From NCBI GenBank assembly GCA_015698045.1, contig BLAL01000012.1, forward strand, positions 1,178,001-1,242,000: 64,000 bases of DNA, written 5' to 3'. This stretch comes from Rhizophagus clarus (taxonomy: Eukaryota > Glomeromycota > Glomeromycetes > Glomerales > Glomeraceae). Each line of letters begins with the position of its first letter. The first letter of the stretch is position 1. The notes beneath the pieces were generated by a model. It saw only the letters and a program-made list of their open reading frames with translations, did not search any database and had not been told where the DNA came from. Position numbers and translations under genes: made by a program. This document shows positions 46,362 through 56,339 of the stretch, in pieces.

Positions 46362-47759
46362 TTAAATCCATTCAAAATTTTTATAAGTTCTTTTGCCCCA
46401 TATATAATCATAGTCGAATTTTTTAATAATTCCTTCTGCTTTATATCTTTCTATTAATTTAAGATTAATAGTCTTATCAGAAATGAATTGCAATAACATA
46501 GGATGTCTTCCCCTCCAATTATCAAAAAACAATTTCAAAGAATTTAACCTGGGTAACTCATAAGAATAAAATTTAAACTTAAACAATTTAATCGATGATG
46601 ATTTAGTTAATACCTTAAATAATTCATTCCAAAAATCACGTCTATCGTAATCATTAACAATAAGAAATAATCCATCTAAATACTGGCAACTAATTAACAA
46701 TGTTTCTAATTCTAGAATATTACAATATCTAACCATTATTTTAAGATACTTAAGATTGGGACAATTTTGATAAATTGCTTGAATAAGAAATTTATTACCC
46801 ATCTCATCATGACCTACATAATCTATTTTAATCTCAGTAAGAAATCTGCTTGTATTTTTAATCAAACATGTTAAAGCTCCGATTGGAACACTACTAGATC
46901 TTAAAATTTGTAAAAAAGGAAAAGATAAATTTCCTAAACAACTCCATGAAGTAATGGTTGACGTAGCGCTGCCTAATTCTAATTCTTTTAAATTCACGAA
47001 AGACGAAAGAAACTTGATAGAGGGTTGTCTAGTAATCCTACAACATTGTATGGTGCTTGCATGTTTAATTAACGAATTTTCATAAATCTTATGAGATGAT
47101 TCATAGTCAAATAAAAAACTACTTAAATCAATATTAAGTAATTTTCCTTGTGATTCGATCAATTTAACAATTCCATAATTTACATTACTGATAAAGAGTT
47201 GCAATTCTTTGATTAATTTACATGTTTCTGTTAATTTGGATACAATATTATCATTTATACCAGTATCACAACTAAGGAATTTAATTCCAGAAAAGCAGCG
47301 TTCAGCTCCATGAATGAATTGTATTTGATTGTCAAAATTTTTTCGTATATAAAGATGGGTAAAATTCATATTTTCGTTAATAAAAAGATTAAAAATTTCA
47401 TTTTGAGCATCCAACACTCTAGATTTTTCGAAGTTTTTATTGATCATCATCAGTATTGCATCTAAATCCAGATGTTTACAATGAATAATATAATTAAATG
47501 TAGGTTTTTGATTAGAATTTATAAGTAATTTATGTTCTCCTATTTTATTTCTTGATAGATTTGATAAATGCGAAATGATTACGCTTAATAATAACGTTTC
47601 ATTCTCATTTTTTAATAAATTCCATGGATTTTTCCATAATATTGGAACAGTTGTTTCACACCAAGTTTTATTAACTAAAAGACATGATAGAAGTGTCCTT
47701 TTATCATCTTGTAATTGCTTGAATATTAAATAAAGAATATCTCTATTTAAATTAGACAT
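46362..47759 (-). CDS. F-box protein with LRR-like region
   Basis: An intact single-exon gene. I place the start at the Met of MSNLNRDILYLIF (47759), which aligns with the other copies and gives 465 aa. An in-frame ATG 45 bp upstream would add MSYECFKKKKFLSQT, which no paralogue has. The F-box is LNRDILYLIFKQL…CLLVNKTWCETTVPILWKNPW. LRR-like blocks follow (FLSSFVNLKELELGS, FPFLQILRSSSVPIGAL, CPNLKYLKIMVRYCN, LETLLISCQYLDGLFLI), then LKLFFDNWRGRHPMLLQFIS and RYKAEGIIKKF, ending NFEWI. The role as SCF substrate adaptor is inferred. It pairs with the dead copy at 44952-45913 as a tandem duplicate on the minus strand. Confidence 0.9.
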   Translation of the reverse strand: MSNLNRDILYLIFKQLQDDKRTLLSCLLVNKTWCETTVPILWKNPWNLLKNENETLLLSVIISHLSNLSRNKIGEHKLLINSNQKPTFNYIIHCKHLDLDAILMMINKNFEKSRVLDAQNEIFNLFINENMNFTHLYIRKNFDNQIQFIHGAERCFSGIKFLSCDTGINDNIVSKLTETCKLIKELQLFISNVNYGIVKLIESQGKLLNIDLSSFLFDYESSHKIYENSLIKHASTIQCCRITRQPSIKFLSSFVNLKELELGSATSTITSWSCLGNLSFPFLQILRSSSVPIGALTCLIKNTSRFLTEIKIDYVGHDEMGNKFLIQAIYQNCPNLKYLKIMVRYCNILELETLLISCQYLDGLFLIVNDYDRRDFWNELFKVLTKSSSIKLFKFKFYSYELPRLNSLKLFFDNWRGRHPMLLQFISDKTINLKLIERYKAEGIIKKFDYDYIWGKRTYKNFEWI

Positions 47760-48575
47760 CGTTTGAGAAAGAAATTTTTTTTTTTTGAAACATTCGTACG
47801 ACATAAATATTTATTTTTTTATGTTGCACAGCCATTACTCGACAATGCATTAATGCATTTAATGTACTACAAATTATCCACCTAAATCATGTGATTTCAT
47901 TTTTATTTTGTGTCGGTATTGGGAAAAACTAAGTTCCCAAAATTTAAAAATTTAGATTTACAGGTATTCTGAGAAAAATAATAATTATCAAGTCTCCTGA
48001 TAAGCAGTAATTTTATATCTAATAAAAAATAAGTTTTTAACTTTATTTAACGTAATTAACAAAAGAGCTAACGGAATATATTCCAGATATTATTAAAATC
48101 ATAATATAAAAAATACTTTCACTAAACTGTACAGAATAGATGTTTATTCCAGGTAAAATATAGAACCTTTCAGATAAAATCATTTTTACTGCATTAACTT
48201 AGAAAAAAGGAAATGAAAAGAAAATATTTAACCTCTCTGCCGTTTGATACCGTAGTTTGTCCTACGCGACCTGTTGATTAATCCTTGACAATCGGCTTAA
48301 AAGATATGAAAGAGATGGATATTGGACATTCAGTACTTCTCTTGTTTTGATACTGCTATAATTAATTATCTTTAATAAATTCTTTTTCATATAAACTTGA
48401 GATACTTTATTATAAAGTCTTGGTTTTTTACTACGATATTAGCTAAAATAACTGATGTTGATCAGTTTATTATTAGTGCATTAATTGAATACCTTTTAGT
48501 TCTCTAACGTCTCTTGGTATCAGATGCAATATTCTATATGAAAAAAGTCATTGTAGAGTTCTCAAACCATATTAT
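47760..48575. other. intergenic, nothing recognised
   Basis: Upstream region of the intact F-box gene (shared TTTTATGTTGCACAGCCATT word at about 47817) and AT-rich spacer. No other gene is seen. Confidence 0.45.
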
Positions 48576-49130
48576 CCCTATAAAAAATAAGTGTCCGGAA
48601 AATGTCCAGAAAATGCCCGAAAAATTGTCTAAAAAATTGCCCGGAAATTCTGTATCCAGAAACTGTTCCGAAAACACCTCATTTTCGGGACATTAAGAAT
48701 TTGTCCCGAATTTGTCCAGAAATATGTTGTTGCAGAATTTGTCATGAAGTAAAATAATTGGCAGATAGAAGATCGCATCATTATCACTCAACCTGAATTT
48801 TTTATATCATAGATATATAGTATTTCTTGCTTTTTGCATTTTTTTACAAAATTTATTTAACCTTCTTTGGAAATAATATCCAGAATTTGTCCTGAAATTT
48901 TTCATGTCCTGAATTTGTCCGGTTTAAATTATCCGAGTTTTTACTATGTCCGAAATTTGTCTAAGTTTAATTGTCTAAAATTTGTCCAACAATTATACTG
49001 GGCAATTATTAGACAAATTCTGGACAAAGTTTGGATATGTCAAAATCTGAGTATCAAACACCCCAAAATTATTCTAGACAATTTCTGGACATTTTTTTAG
49101 ATATTTTCCGGACATTTACTTTTTATAGGG
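48576..49130. mobile_element. TGTCCGGA-type inverted-repeat element, copy 2
   Basis: This 555-bp relative of the element at 26265-26912 is in the same orientation. Termini are CCCTATAAAAAATAAGTGTC and the complement ending ACTTTTTATAGGG. The interior has the same order of motifs (CGGGACATTA, AGATATATAGTATTT, TTTTTTACAAAATT, then a string of GAATTTGTCC variants) with deletions relative to copy 1. No convincing target-site duplication is seen (TAT before, TTA after). Confidence 0.78.
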
Positions 49131-49157
49131 TTACATTGGGTAAAATAGATTGTTGAT

Positions 49158-49422
49158 CCCTATCCCCCTCGCTCTTTCCCTCGTCTTTTTCCTTCTTTTT
49201 CCCTTTCGCACACTCTCCCATACTTTCTCCTCATCTTTTCTTTTCCCTTTCCTCTTCTCAAAATTCTATCCCTTTCCCTTTACTTTTCCTCTCTTTCGTC
49301 CTTTCCTTTTCCCTATCCCCTCTCTTTTCCTATCCTTTTCCTATCTCTTTCTTTCTTTTCCCTTTCTCTTTCATCCTTCCGACTCACTCTCATCTTCTCT
49401 CTTTTCCTTCCCTTTTCTCCCT
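49158..49422. repeat. 265-bp polypyrimidine tract
   Basis: Almost uninterrupted C/T on the plus strand, made of CCCTTTCC, TTTTCC and CTCTTTC words with only scattered purines. It contrasts sharply with the AT-rich surroundings and lies just beyond the TGTCCGGA element. The open frames across it (Phe/Ser/Pro or Arg/Glu/Lys rich) are artefacts of composition. Confidence 0.85.
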
Positions 49423-49791
49423 GGTTAAAGTTGCTGTACTTCAACGTTGGTGATGCTAAGTCATCAACATTTCGTGTCCAAAATATTTCTAAGAAGTTTT
49501 TTATTAATAGTAATTTTAGATGATTAAAATACAACCTTATCCAAATTACCATTAACTGTTTAATATTTTAGTTTTAATAGGTAAAGTAGGTAAAGTTATC
49601 ATTACTGCACATGGATAATAAGCAAATAATATACGCGATAGATTTTTATCAAGTTAAAATAATTAATTATTTAGAATTAATTATTTCTTTAACAAAAATA
49701 ACTTATTGATATTGAAAAATAAATATTTTGTAGGACAACTTGTATTATGAAAAAGAAAAAAACTTCGATACAACAAATATGTTTATTTATT

Positions 49792-49795
<4 letters not shown>

Positions 49796-49831
<36 letters not shown>
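49796..49831. repeat. (AT)n microsatellite
   Basis: About 18 uninterrupted AT/TA dinucleotides. Confidence 0.9.
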
Positions 49832-49833
<2 letters not shown>

Positions 49834-50578
49834 CAAGCTGCTGGATATTTCGCGTAATAAACAATTTCCCTTTCAAGGAATCTCCTTTTAGGTGATTTGT
49901 ATCACCTCAACGATGAATCGATGAATAAAATACACTATTAAGTTAATAAATTTTAACGGGACCATTCTTTTTCTCTTATTATAGCTGTTAAATGATTAAT
50001 AATGAAATTTTTTTAAAATTCATTCTTTCGATGGTAACATTAATTCTTTAAGCTTTTATCAAAATATATAGTCGGCTTATCTTATAGTAAAGTAAATGTT
50101 ATATAAATTCTTAAGAGAATTTGAAGAATATGTAGACTTGTTGTATATAACAGAAAGTATTCGATCTGTATACTAATGTAACCGGTATAACTGAATAATT
50201 CTAATAGAACGGTTTATTTAAACAAATAAAATTTGATTTTAATCCGCCATAATTACTTTTTCGTCCGCTGAAGATTTATCAAAATTGGTAAATTTACATG
50301 GACAAATTAAATCGTTATCTCCGTCCTTTGAATATGACTTCAAATTTATTATTAAAGTAGACGTCTAACATTCTGATTAAAAGATTATTTTAACAAAATG
50401 TCAAAGTAATTTCAGAATTTTGGCAAATTTCTTAAATTTGATAAGTAACTTCAATCTCGTGTAATATCAATAAAAATTAACATCATATTAAGATAGACAA
50501 TCCCGCCAATCAGTATAATATTCAGTTAGCTTTTTATTAAAAAAATTTAAAAGAAAATTGTTGGTTTATATCCTATTA
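49832..50578. other. intergenic, nothing recognised
   Basis: Spacer downstream of the first Sel1-repeat gene, probably holding its 3' untranslated region. No other feature is seen. Confidence 0.4.
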
Positions 50579-51601
50579 CTACTGATCTACAAACTTAATT
50601 TTTAAAAGAACATCTAATTTTTTTTGAGCAGTTAGGTTCCCTTGTGTAGCAGCTCTTTTGTACCAATAAATTGCTTGATCTACATCTTTTTTAATTCCAT
50701 CTCCAATTTCATACATTAAAGCAAGTCTACATTGAGCTCCATTATTTTCTAAATTTGCTGCCTTTTGATATAATTCGAATGCCTTCTGCCTATCAACATC
50801 GGTTCCAATTCCTTCATAATAACACCAACCTAAGTTACTTATTCCATTCGAACTTCCTAAATCTGCTGCTTTTTGATATAATTCAAATGACTTCTCTTCT
50901 TTAATATCAGTTCCAATTCCTCCATAATAACACCAACCTAAATTACTTAGGGCATTAAAATTTCCTAAATCTGCTGCTTTTTGATAAAATTCGAACGCTT
51001 TTTCTTCGTCAATATTAGTTCCAATTCCAGATTCATAACAATGTCCTAAAATATTCATTCCACACGCATGTTCTTCTGCTAATTTTTTAGATAATTCAAA
51101 AGTTAAATAATAATTTTTTTTGAAACCTTTTCCATAAATATGCTCATTAATAAGAATTAATTGAGCAACGTAATTTTCCAATCCTGAAGCTTTTCGATAT
51201 AATTCAATTGCTTTTTGTTTATTAATATCTGTTTCAATTCCATGATATTTAAAATATCCAAGCATACATATAGAATTTGAATTGTTTTGGTTATTTAAAA
51301 GCCAAATATAGATTTGTTGTAAGGCTATCATATGATCATTAATATAATCAAAAACTCGTTGTTTTATTATTTTTGCATCTTCTCCTTTATTTAGTTCACT
51401 AAAAATGAGATTAACCAATTCATCAATCACAATATTTAAATCTCCTTTAAAGATATATTGGTCCATATTTTTGATTGTAGGTCCGATTTCCTTTATATTT
51501 ATTTTACTAAAATTTGAAATAATGTGAGAAAATTCATGTAATAAGTTATTAGTGTTTGAAGAAAAAATATTTTTTATATCAATTTGTTTATTAGTAGTCA
51601 T
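50579..51601 (-). CDS. Sel1-repeat protein, array member 1
   Basis: A single exon of 340 aa. Residues 1-105 form a helical N-terminal region (FSHIISNFSKINIKEIGPTI…VIDELVNLIFSELNKG…LQQIYIWLLNNQNNS). In Rhizophagus this normally links a kinase domain to Sel1 repeats; here no kinase precedes it. From about 109 to 330 come six Sel1-type repeats of about 36 residues, each shaped LGxCYxxGIGTDxxxxKAFELYQKAADLG. The last repeat (ALMYEIGDGIKKDVDQAIYWYKRAA) is the most divergent. Sel1 repeats fold into paired helices that stack into a scaffold and bind proteins; a soluble adaptor role is inferred. No signal peptide or membrane segment is seen. The gene shares a TGATCA…TGTGCT motif about 50 bp upstream with the other three members. 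Confidence 0.9.
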   Translation of the reverse strand: MTTNKQIDIKNIFSSNTNNLLHEFSHIISNFSKINIKEIGPTIKNMDQYIFKGDLNIVIDELVNLIFSELNKGEDAKIIKQRVFDYINDHMIALQQIYIWLLNNQNNSNSICMLGYFKYHGIETDINKQKAIELYRKASGLENYVAQLILINEHIYGKGFKKNYYLTFELSKKLAEEHACGMNILGHCYESGIGTNIDEEKAFEFYQKAADLGNFNALSNLGWCYYGGIGTDIKEEKSFELYQKAADLGSSNGISNLGWCYYEGIGTDVDRQKAFELYQKAANLENNGAQCRLALMYEIGDGIKKDVDQAIYWYKRAATQGNLTAQKKLDVLLKIKFVDQ

Positions 51602-51649
51602 CGTGAAATAATTTAAAATATTGAAAGAAATAAAAGTTTTTTATTTTGG

Positions 51650-51668
51650 TTGATCAATTTTTGTGCTT
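51650..51668 (-). promoter_or_regulatory. shared Sel1-array upstream motif, gene 1
   Basis: Plus-strand text TTGATCAATTTTTGTGCTT lies about 50 bp before the start codon at 51601. It is the most diverged of four copies (TGATCAA instead of TGATCAG). A second TCGATCAGCTGTG lies nearby at about 51699. Confidence 0.5.
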
Positions 51669-51669
51669 C

Positions 51670-52746
51670 CACAGCAATTCTTAAGCTAATGCAATTTGTC
51701 GATCAGCTGTGACAAACACAATTCCAAATGGTAGGTATGCGTTAGTTGCTTAGTAAAAATAATTTGTTACTAATTAGCATTGATAGAATAAGAATTAACA
51801 TGATATCATTTTGAAGATCTCTTCTAAATATCAAATAATTATTTCAGTATTACCCCAGTATCACCATACAATAAATATTGTTGTAAAAAAGTTTCTGCTG
51901 TATTTACTTTCTTTAGCTTTCCTAAAGCAAGGAGGAAATGTAATGTTGATCAATAAAAATTTTTATAGAAAAATACTTTTATATATAATGAACTAAATGG
52001 GATTTTAGTGATTAAATGGAAAATTATGTAAATTTATTTGTATTCATATATTACACAATATGCAAGCATACCTATGCGAACTTTAGCTTCAGCTGTTACG
52101 TCAACAACAAACTGGTTTATTTTGTATTTGTAATTCAAAGATATAGGTTGTTTCATTAGTTCTTGAATTTCACGTGAAGTTTTCAGTTCGGTCCATATCT
52201 TGGTATGGAAAAATTTCAGTTGGAATTGTTGATATGATTATTCCATATATTTGGCTATTTGCATTACTTCATATTTCCAGTTAAAGAAGACAACAGTAAT
52301 ATTCCTATCTTTTTAATAGTGAACTCCTGTATCCTATTCAACACAATAACATCAATTAATTCAGTTTTAAATACAAGAATTGGAAGAATTTTATTTATTC
52401 TAATAATAAATATTTTACGAAAAAAGTTATCTAGAATTGCTAAAAATTTTTTGAATTATGAAACTTAAGCACAATATTAGTAAAATTCGAAATATTCTTT
52501 CTGTAAATAAAATACTTTATTATTAGGCTGCTTCACGGATGAGAGTCGCCAAAAACACAATAATATCATAAAATCATCAATATTCATAATCACTAAACTT
52601 TATTTAATTTGCACCATCATCATTTTGTAAAATAGAGTGTTCAATTAAACATTTTAAACTATATTACATTTTCACTCCTACTCCATAACTTTAAATCCTA
52701 TAAAATTCAAATCCTTCTGTCAACTCATCATTGACATTAATATGAT
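51670..52746. other. spacer between Sel1 genes 1 and 2
   Basis: Open frames at 51811 and 52259 (+) have no motif and look like chance. No repeat or further gene is recognised. Confidence 0.4.
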
Positions 52747-53754
52747 TCATTCTTTCGAAATTTTCTTCAATTTGTCTTGAGCATGATAGTGTCCTTGTGC
52801 AGCAGATTTTTTGTACCAATAAATTGCTTGATCTATATCTTTTTTAATTCCATCTCCAATTTCATACATTAAAGCAAGACTATATTGGGCCTTATCATTA
52901 TCTAAATTTGCTGCTTTTTGATATAATTCAAATGCCTTCTGTTTATTAACATTAGTTCCAATTCCTTCACAATAACACCAACCCAAACTACCTAATCCAT
53001 TTGAACTTCCTAAATCTGCTGCTTTTTGATGTAATTCAAATGTTTTTTCTTCATTAATATCAGTTCCAATTCCTTCGTAATAACACAAACCTAAGTTATT
53101 TATTCCATTAAAATTTCCTGAATCTGCTGCCTTTTGATAAAATTCAAATGCTTTCTCTTCATCAATATTAGTCCCAATTCCATTTAAATAACAAAACCCC
53201 AGGTTATTCATTCCACATGCGTAATCTTCTTCTGCTAATTTTTTAGATAATTCAAAAATTAAATTATAATTCTTACTATTACCTTTTCCATAAATATGTT
53301 CATTAATAAAATACAATTGAGCTAATCTATTTTCTAATTTTGCGGCTTTTTGATATAATTCAATTGCTTTTTTCTTATTAATCTCAGTTTCAATTCCATG
53401 GTATTTAAAGTATCCAAGCATACAAATATTGTTTGTATTGTTTTGGTTATTTAAAAGCCAAATATAGATTTGTTGCAAGGTTATCATTTGATTATTAATA
53501 TAATCAAAGAATTGTTGCTCTATTAATTTTGTATCTTCTCCTTTATTTATTTCATTAAAAATGAGTTTAACCAATCCATCAATCACAATATTTAAATCTC
53601 CTTTAAAGATATATTGGTCCATATTTTTGATTGTAGGTCCGATTTCGTTTATATTTATTTTACTAAAATTTTGAATTATTTGAGAAGATTCATGTGATAA
53701 TATATTAGTATTTGAAAAGTTAATATTTTCAGAATTAATTTGCTTACTAGACAT
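52747..53754 (-). CDS. Sel1-repeat protein, array member 2
   Basis: A single exon of 335 aa starting MSSKQINSENINFSN. It is colinear with member 1: the same helical N-terminal region (IIQNFSKININEIGPTIKNM, then VKLIFNEINKGED) and six Sel1-type repeats (MLGYFKYHGIETEINKKKAI; NNLGFCYLNGIGTNIDEEKA; NNLGLCYYEGIGTDINEEKT; GSLGWCYCEGIGTNVNKQKA and so on). The final repeat reads ALMYEIGDGIKKDIDQAIYW. It lacks a kinase, signal peptide or membrane segment. Genes 2 and 3 share more of their upstream sequence than the others, which suggests that pair is the youngest duplication. An adaptor or scaffold role is inferred. Confidence 0.9.
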   Translation of the reverse strand: MSSKQINSENINFSNTNILSHESSQIIQNFSKININEIGPTIKNMDQYIFKGDLNIVIDGLVKLIFNEINKGEDTKLIEQQFFDYINNQMITLQQIYIWLLNNQNNTNNICMLGYFKYHGIETEINKKKAIELYQKAAKLENRLAQLYFINEHIYGKGNSKNYNLIFELSKKLAEEDYACGMNNLGFCYLNGIGTNIDEEKAFEFYQKAADSGNFNGINNLGLCYYEGIGTDINEEKTFELHQKAADLGSSNGLGSLGWCYCEGIGTNVNKQKAFELYQKAANLDNDKAQYSLALMYEIGDGIKKDIDQAIYWYKKSAAQGHYHAQDKLKKISKE

Positions 53755-53827
53755 TATGAAAATAATCTAAAATAAAGAGAAGAAATAAAGTTTTTTTTAT
53801 TCGCTCACGACATATTTGTAATACTGT

Positions 53828-53844
53828 TGATCAGTTACTGTGCT
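53828..53844 (-). promoter_or_regulatory. shared Sel1-array upstream motif, gene 2
   Basis: Plus-strand TGATCAGTTACTGTGCT lies about 74 bp before the start codon at 53754. It is preceded by CATATTTGTAATACTG, which is also found before gene 3. Confidence 0.55.
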
Positions 53845-54370
53845 ACCGCAGCAAATGTTGATCATCTGTAGTACAGTGAATCAGTAATGTTATGTTTTTG
53901 ACAATATTATATGAGATTTTACTTTTTTATTGCTTCCTAGGATATGAATTTAAATAATATATTCGAAGTATGATATATATTTTAAGGTCCCATTAAACAT
54001 CATTGAGAAATTATTTATTTAAAGTTAAAAATTAAAAAAAGATATCATAATAAATCCTTTCAAACGTGAAGGTTTATGCAAGATACCATTAAATACTAAC
54101 AAATATAATAATAATAAAGTTAATTATAATTATGGCACAAGCTGCATTATGAGTCTGTGATATAAAATAGTTGTTTACTTTACAGAGAAAGCCACTAATA
54201 TAAACATGGTGGGTCACAAAAATTATTAACATTCATAAAATATCTGTCACTATAACTTTAAGTAGAACATTCAATTGAAACATTATATTTTGTAAAAACT
54301 AAATCAAAATTCTTTAATAAAAATACAAACTGATTATTGTAACATGTCTACGCTTTGGTTATAATATGAT
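53845..54370. other. spacer between Sel1 genes 2 and 3
   Basis: AT-rich. A TTGATCATCTG word near 53859 echoes the upstream motif. No gene is seen. Confidence 0.4.
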
Positions 54371-55381
54371 TCATTTTTTCAAAAGTTTTTTCAATTTAGC
54401 TTGAGCCCCATTGTGTCCTTGAGCAGCAGATTTTTTATACCAATAAATCGCTTGATCTATGTCTTTTTCAATTCCATCTCCAGACTCATAAATTAAAGCA
54501 AAACTATATTGAGCCATATAATTATCTAAATTTGCAGCTTTTTGATACAATTCAAACGCTTTTTTCTTATTAACAACAGTTCCAATTCCTTTATTGTAAC
54601 ACCAACCTAAGTAACTTATTCCATTAGAACTTCCTAAATCCGCTGCTTTTTGATATAATTCAAATGCTTTTTCTTCATTAATTTCAGTCCCAATTCCTTC
54701 ATAATAACAACCACCTAAGTTATTTATTCCATCATGATTCCCTAAATCTGCTGCCTTTTGATATAATTCAAATGCTTTTTCTTCATTAGAATCTGTTCCA
54801 ATTCCGGTTTCATAACAAAAGCCCAAGTTATTTATTCCACACGCATATTCTTCTTCTGCTAATTTTTTAGATAATTGAAAAGCTAATAAATCATAATTTA
54901 TGTTAACACCTTTTCCATAAATATGTTCATTAATAAGATTTAATTGAGCTAATCTATTTTCTAATTCTGCAGCTTTTTGATATAATTCAATTGCTTTGTA
55001 CTTATTAATTTCGGTTTCAATTCCATTGTATTTAAAGTATCCAAGTATACAAATAGTGTTTGAATTTTTTTGGTTACTTAAAAGCCAAATATAGATTTGT
55101 TGTAAGGTTATCATTAGATCATTAATGTAATCAAGAACATACTGCATTATTATTATTGCATCTTTTCCTTTATTTAATTCCTTAAAAATGAGGTCAACCA
55201 ATTCATCAATTACAATATTTAAATCTCCTTCAAAAATATATTGGTCTATATTTTTGATTGTAGGTTCAATTTCTTTTACATTTATTTTACTAAAATTTTG
55301 AACAATTTGAGAAAATTCTTGTAATAAATTACCGTCATTTGAGGCATTAATATCTTTGGAATTAATTTGCTTACTAGACAT
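54371..55381 (-). CDS. Sel1-repeat protein, array member 3
   Basis: A single exon of 336 aa starting MSSKQINSKDINASN. The N-terminal region (IVQNFSKINVKEIEPTIKNI … LVDLIFKELNKGKD … LQQIYIWLLSNQ) and six Sel1-type repeats match members 1 and 2 throughout. The central repeats are the most regular (GINNLGFCYETGIGTD…KAFELYQKAADLG; GGCYYEGIGTEINEEKAFEL; YLGWCYNKGIGTVVNKKKAF). It ends KSAAQGHNGAQAKLKKLLKK. No other domain is seen. The retroposed sequence at 55545-56284 inserted about 145 bp upstream of its start codon, beyond the shared motif, and may have cut off distal regulatory sequence. An adaptor or scaffold role is inferred. Confidence 0.9.
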   Translation of the reverse strand: MSSKQINSKDINASNDGNLLQEFSQIVQNFSKINVKEIEPTIKNIDQYIFEGDLNIVIDELVDLIFKELNKGKDAIIIMQYVLDYINDLMITLQQIYIWLLSNQKNSNTICILGYFKYNGIETEINKYKAIELYQKAAELENRLAQLNLINEHIYGKGVNINYDLLAFQLSKKLAEEEYACGINNLGFCYETGIGTDSNEEKAFELYQKAADLGNHDGINNLGGCYYEGIGTEINEEKAFELYQKAADLGSSNGISYLGWCYNKGIGTVVNKKKAFELYQKAANLDNYMAQYSFALIYESGDGIEKDIDQAIYWYKKSAAQGHNGAQAKLKKLLKK

Positions 55382-55444
55382 TATTAAAATAAGAAGAAAA
55401 AAAAAAAACGTTTTACAATATACACAACATATTTGTAATACTGC

Positions 55445-55460
55445 TGATCAGTTTGTGTGA
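55445..55460 (-). promoter_or_regulatory. shared Sel1-array upstream motif, gene 3
   Basis: Plus-strand TGATCAGTTTGTGTGA lies about 64 bp before the start codon at 55381. It is preceded by CATATTTGTAATACTGC, matching gene 2. Confidence 0.55.
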
Positions 55461-55544
55461 CTCTATGTACTACTGCGGTAAATTTTAAGGCAATACAAGC
55501 GGATTTGTAACACAATTAAAATAACATGACAATTGATCAGCTTT

Positions 55545-56284
55545 TTTTTTTTAATCATTTCTTTTATTGAACGCCGTGTCAGTGACAGTAATAGAACAAA
55601 TAACCCACCGACTTATAAATAAAAAAAATTCATACATATACATAAAAGCCACTCTGAGGAGTGATAACCTAGGCAAATCATGTCTGTATTAGGCACTATG
55701 TTAGGATCAATATTTAAAAAGGGTGACTTACCATCATGTATTCCTCCCACCATATAAAGTACACATAAGTACAATTCCTATATCCTACTAAATACAACGG
55801 GGTATCAGGAAAAAACCTAATGATGGAAAACAACACAATAAATCCGTCTACAAAAAAGAAAATTAGTATCAACAAAAAGAAATTTATTTGAACACTAATA
55901 TCTTCAACAAGTCTGTTAATGTGCTAAAGACGTCGGCGGAACCCTTTAGCTTGTGACGATTCTTGCGATCTTTTCGAATCGGCATACTACAAGCCAGAAC
56001 TCATCCAAAAGAGCTCATCTTTTTTGACGGTCCGTCATCAACTTGCTTGTCGCGTGCGTGGTTGATTACGTTTTGACCTGACAGGGTCACTTCGGGACCA
56101 TTGGAAAGTAGTTCCATCTATGTCGAAAGTTGTCCTTAGCGCAAACAGTAAATCTGTATGTCTTTCGAAGAAAACTATCAACTGCCTCTCCCGCCCCTGT
56201 TGGCGATTTAATAACCTTATAGGATTTCACGTTATACTTTGCTAAGAAATCCGATTGTAAATTGCGATTCACCAAGCATTGAGT
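55545..56284 (-). mobile_element. retroposed polyadenylated sequence with 19-bp target duplication
   Basis: The 19-bp direct repeat ATGACAATTGATCAGCTTT stands at 55526-55544 and 56285-56303. Read on the minus strand, the 740-bp insert ends with AATAAAAGAAATGATT then an A tail of about 11 bases. That is a polyadenylation signal and tail at the expected spacing, next to one target repeat. These are the signs of target-primed reverse transcription of an mRNA (processed pseudogene) or of a 5'-truncated LINE. The insert is clearly richer in G and C near its 5' end than the surroundings. It keeps an open run there (56275-56087, KYNVKSYKVIKSPTGAGEAV…FRHRWNYFPMVPK). The source gene is not recognised. 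Confidence 0.8.
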
Positions 56285-56339
56285 ATGACAATTGATCAGC
56301 TTTGCTTACTAATATCGAGTAAAAATAATTTATAATGTA

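Noticed and set aside
48514..49100. Open frames in the second TGTCCGGA element
   Set aside because: Repeat-derived, as in copy 1.
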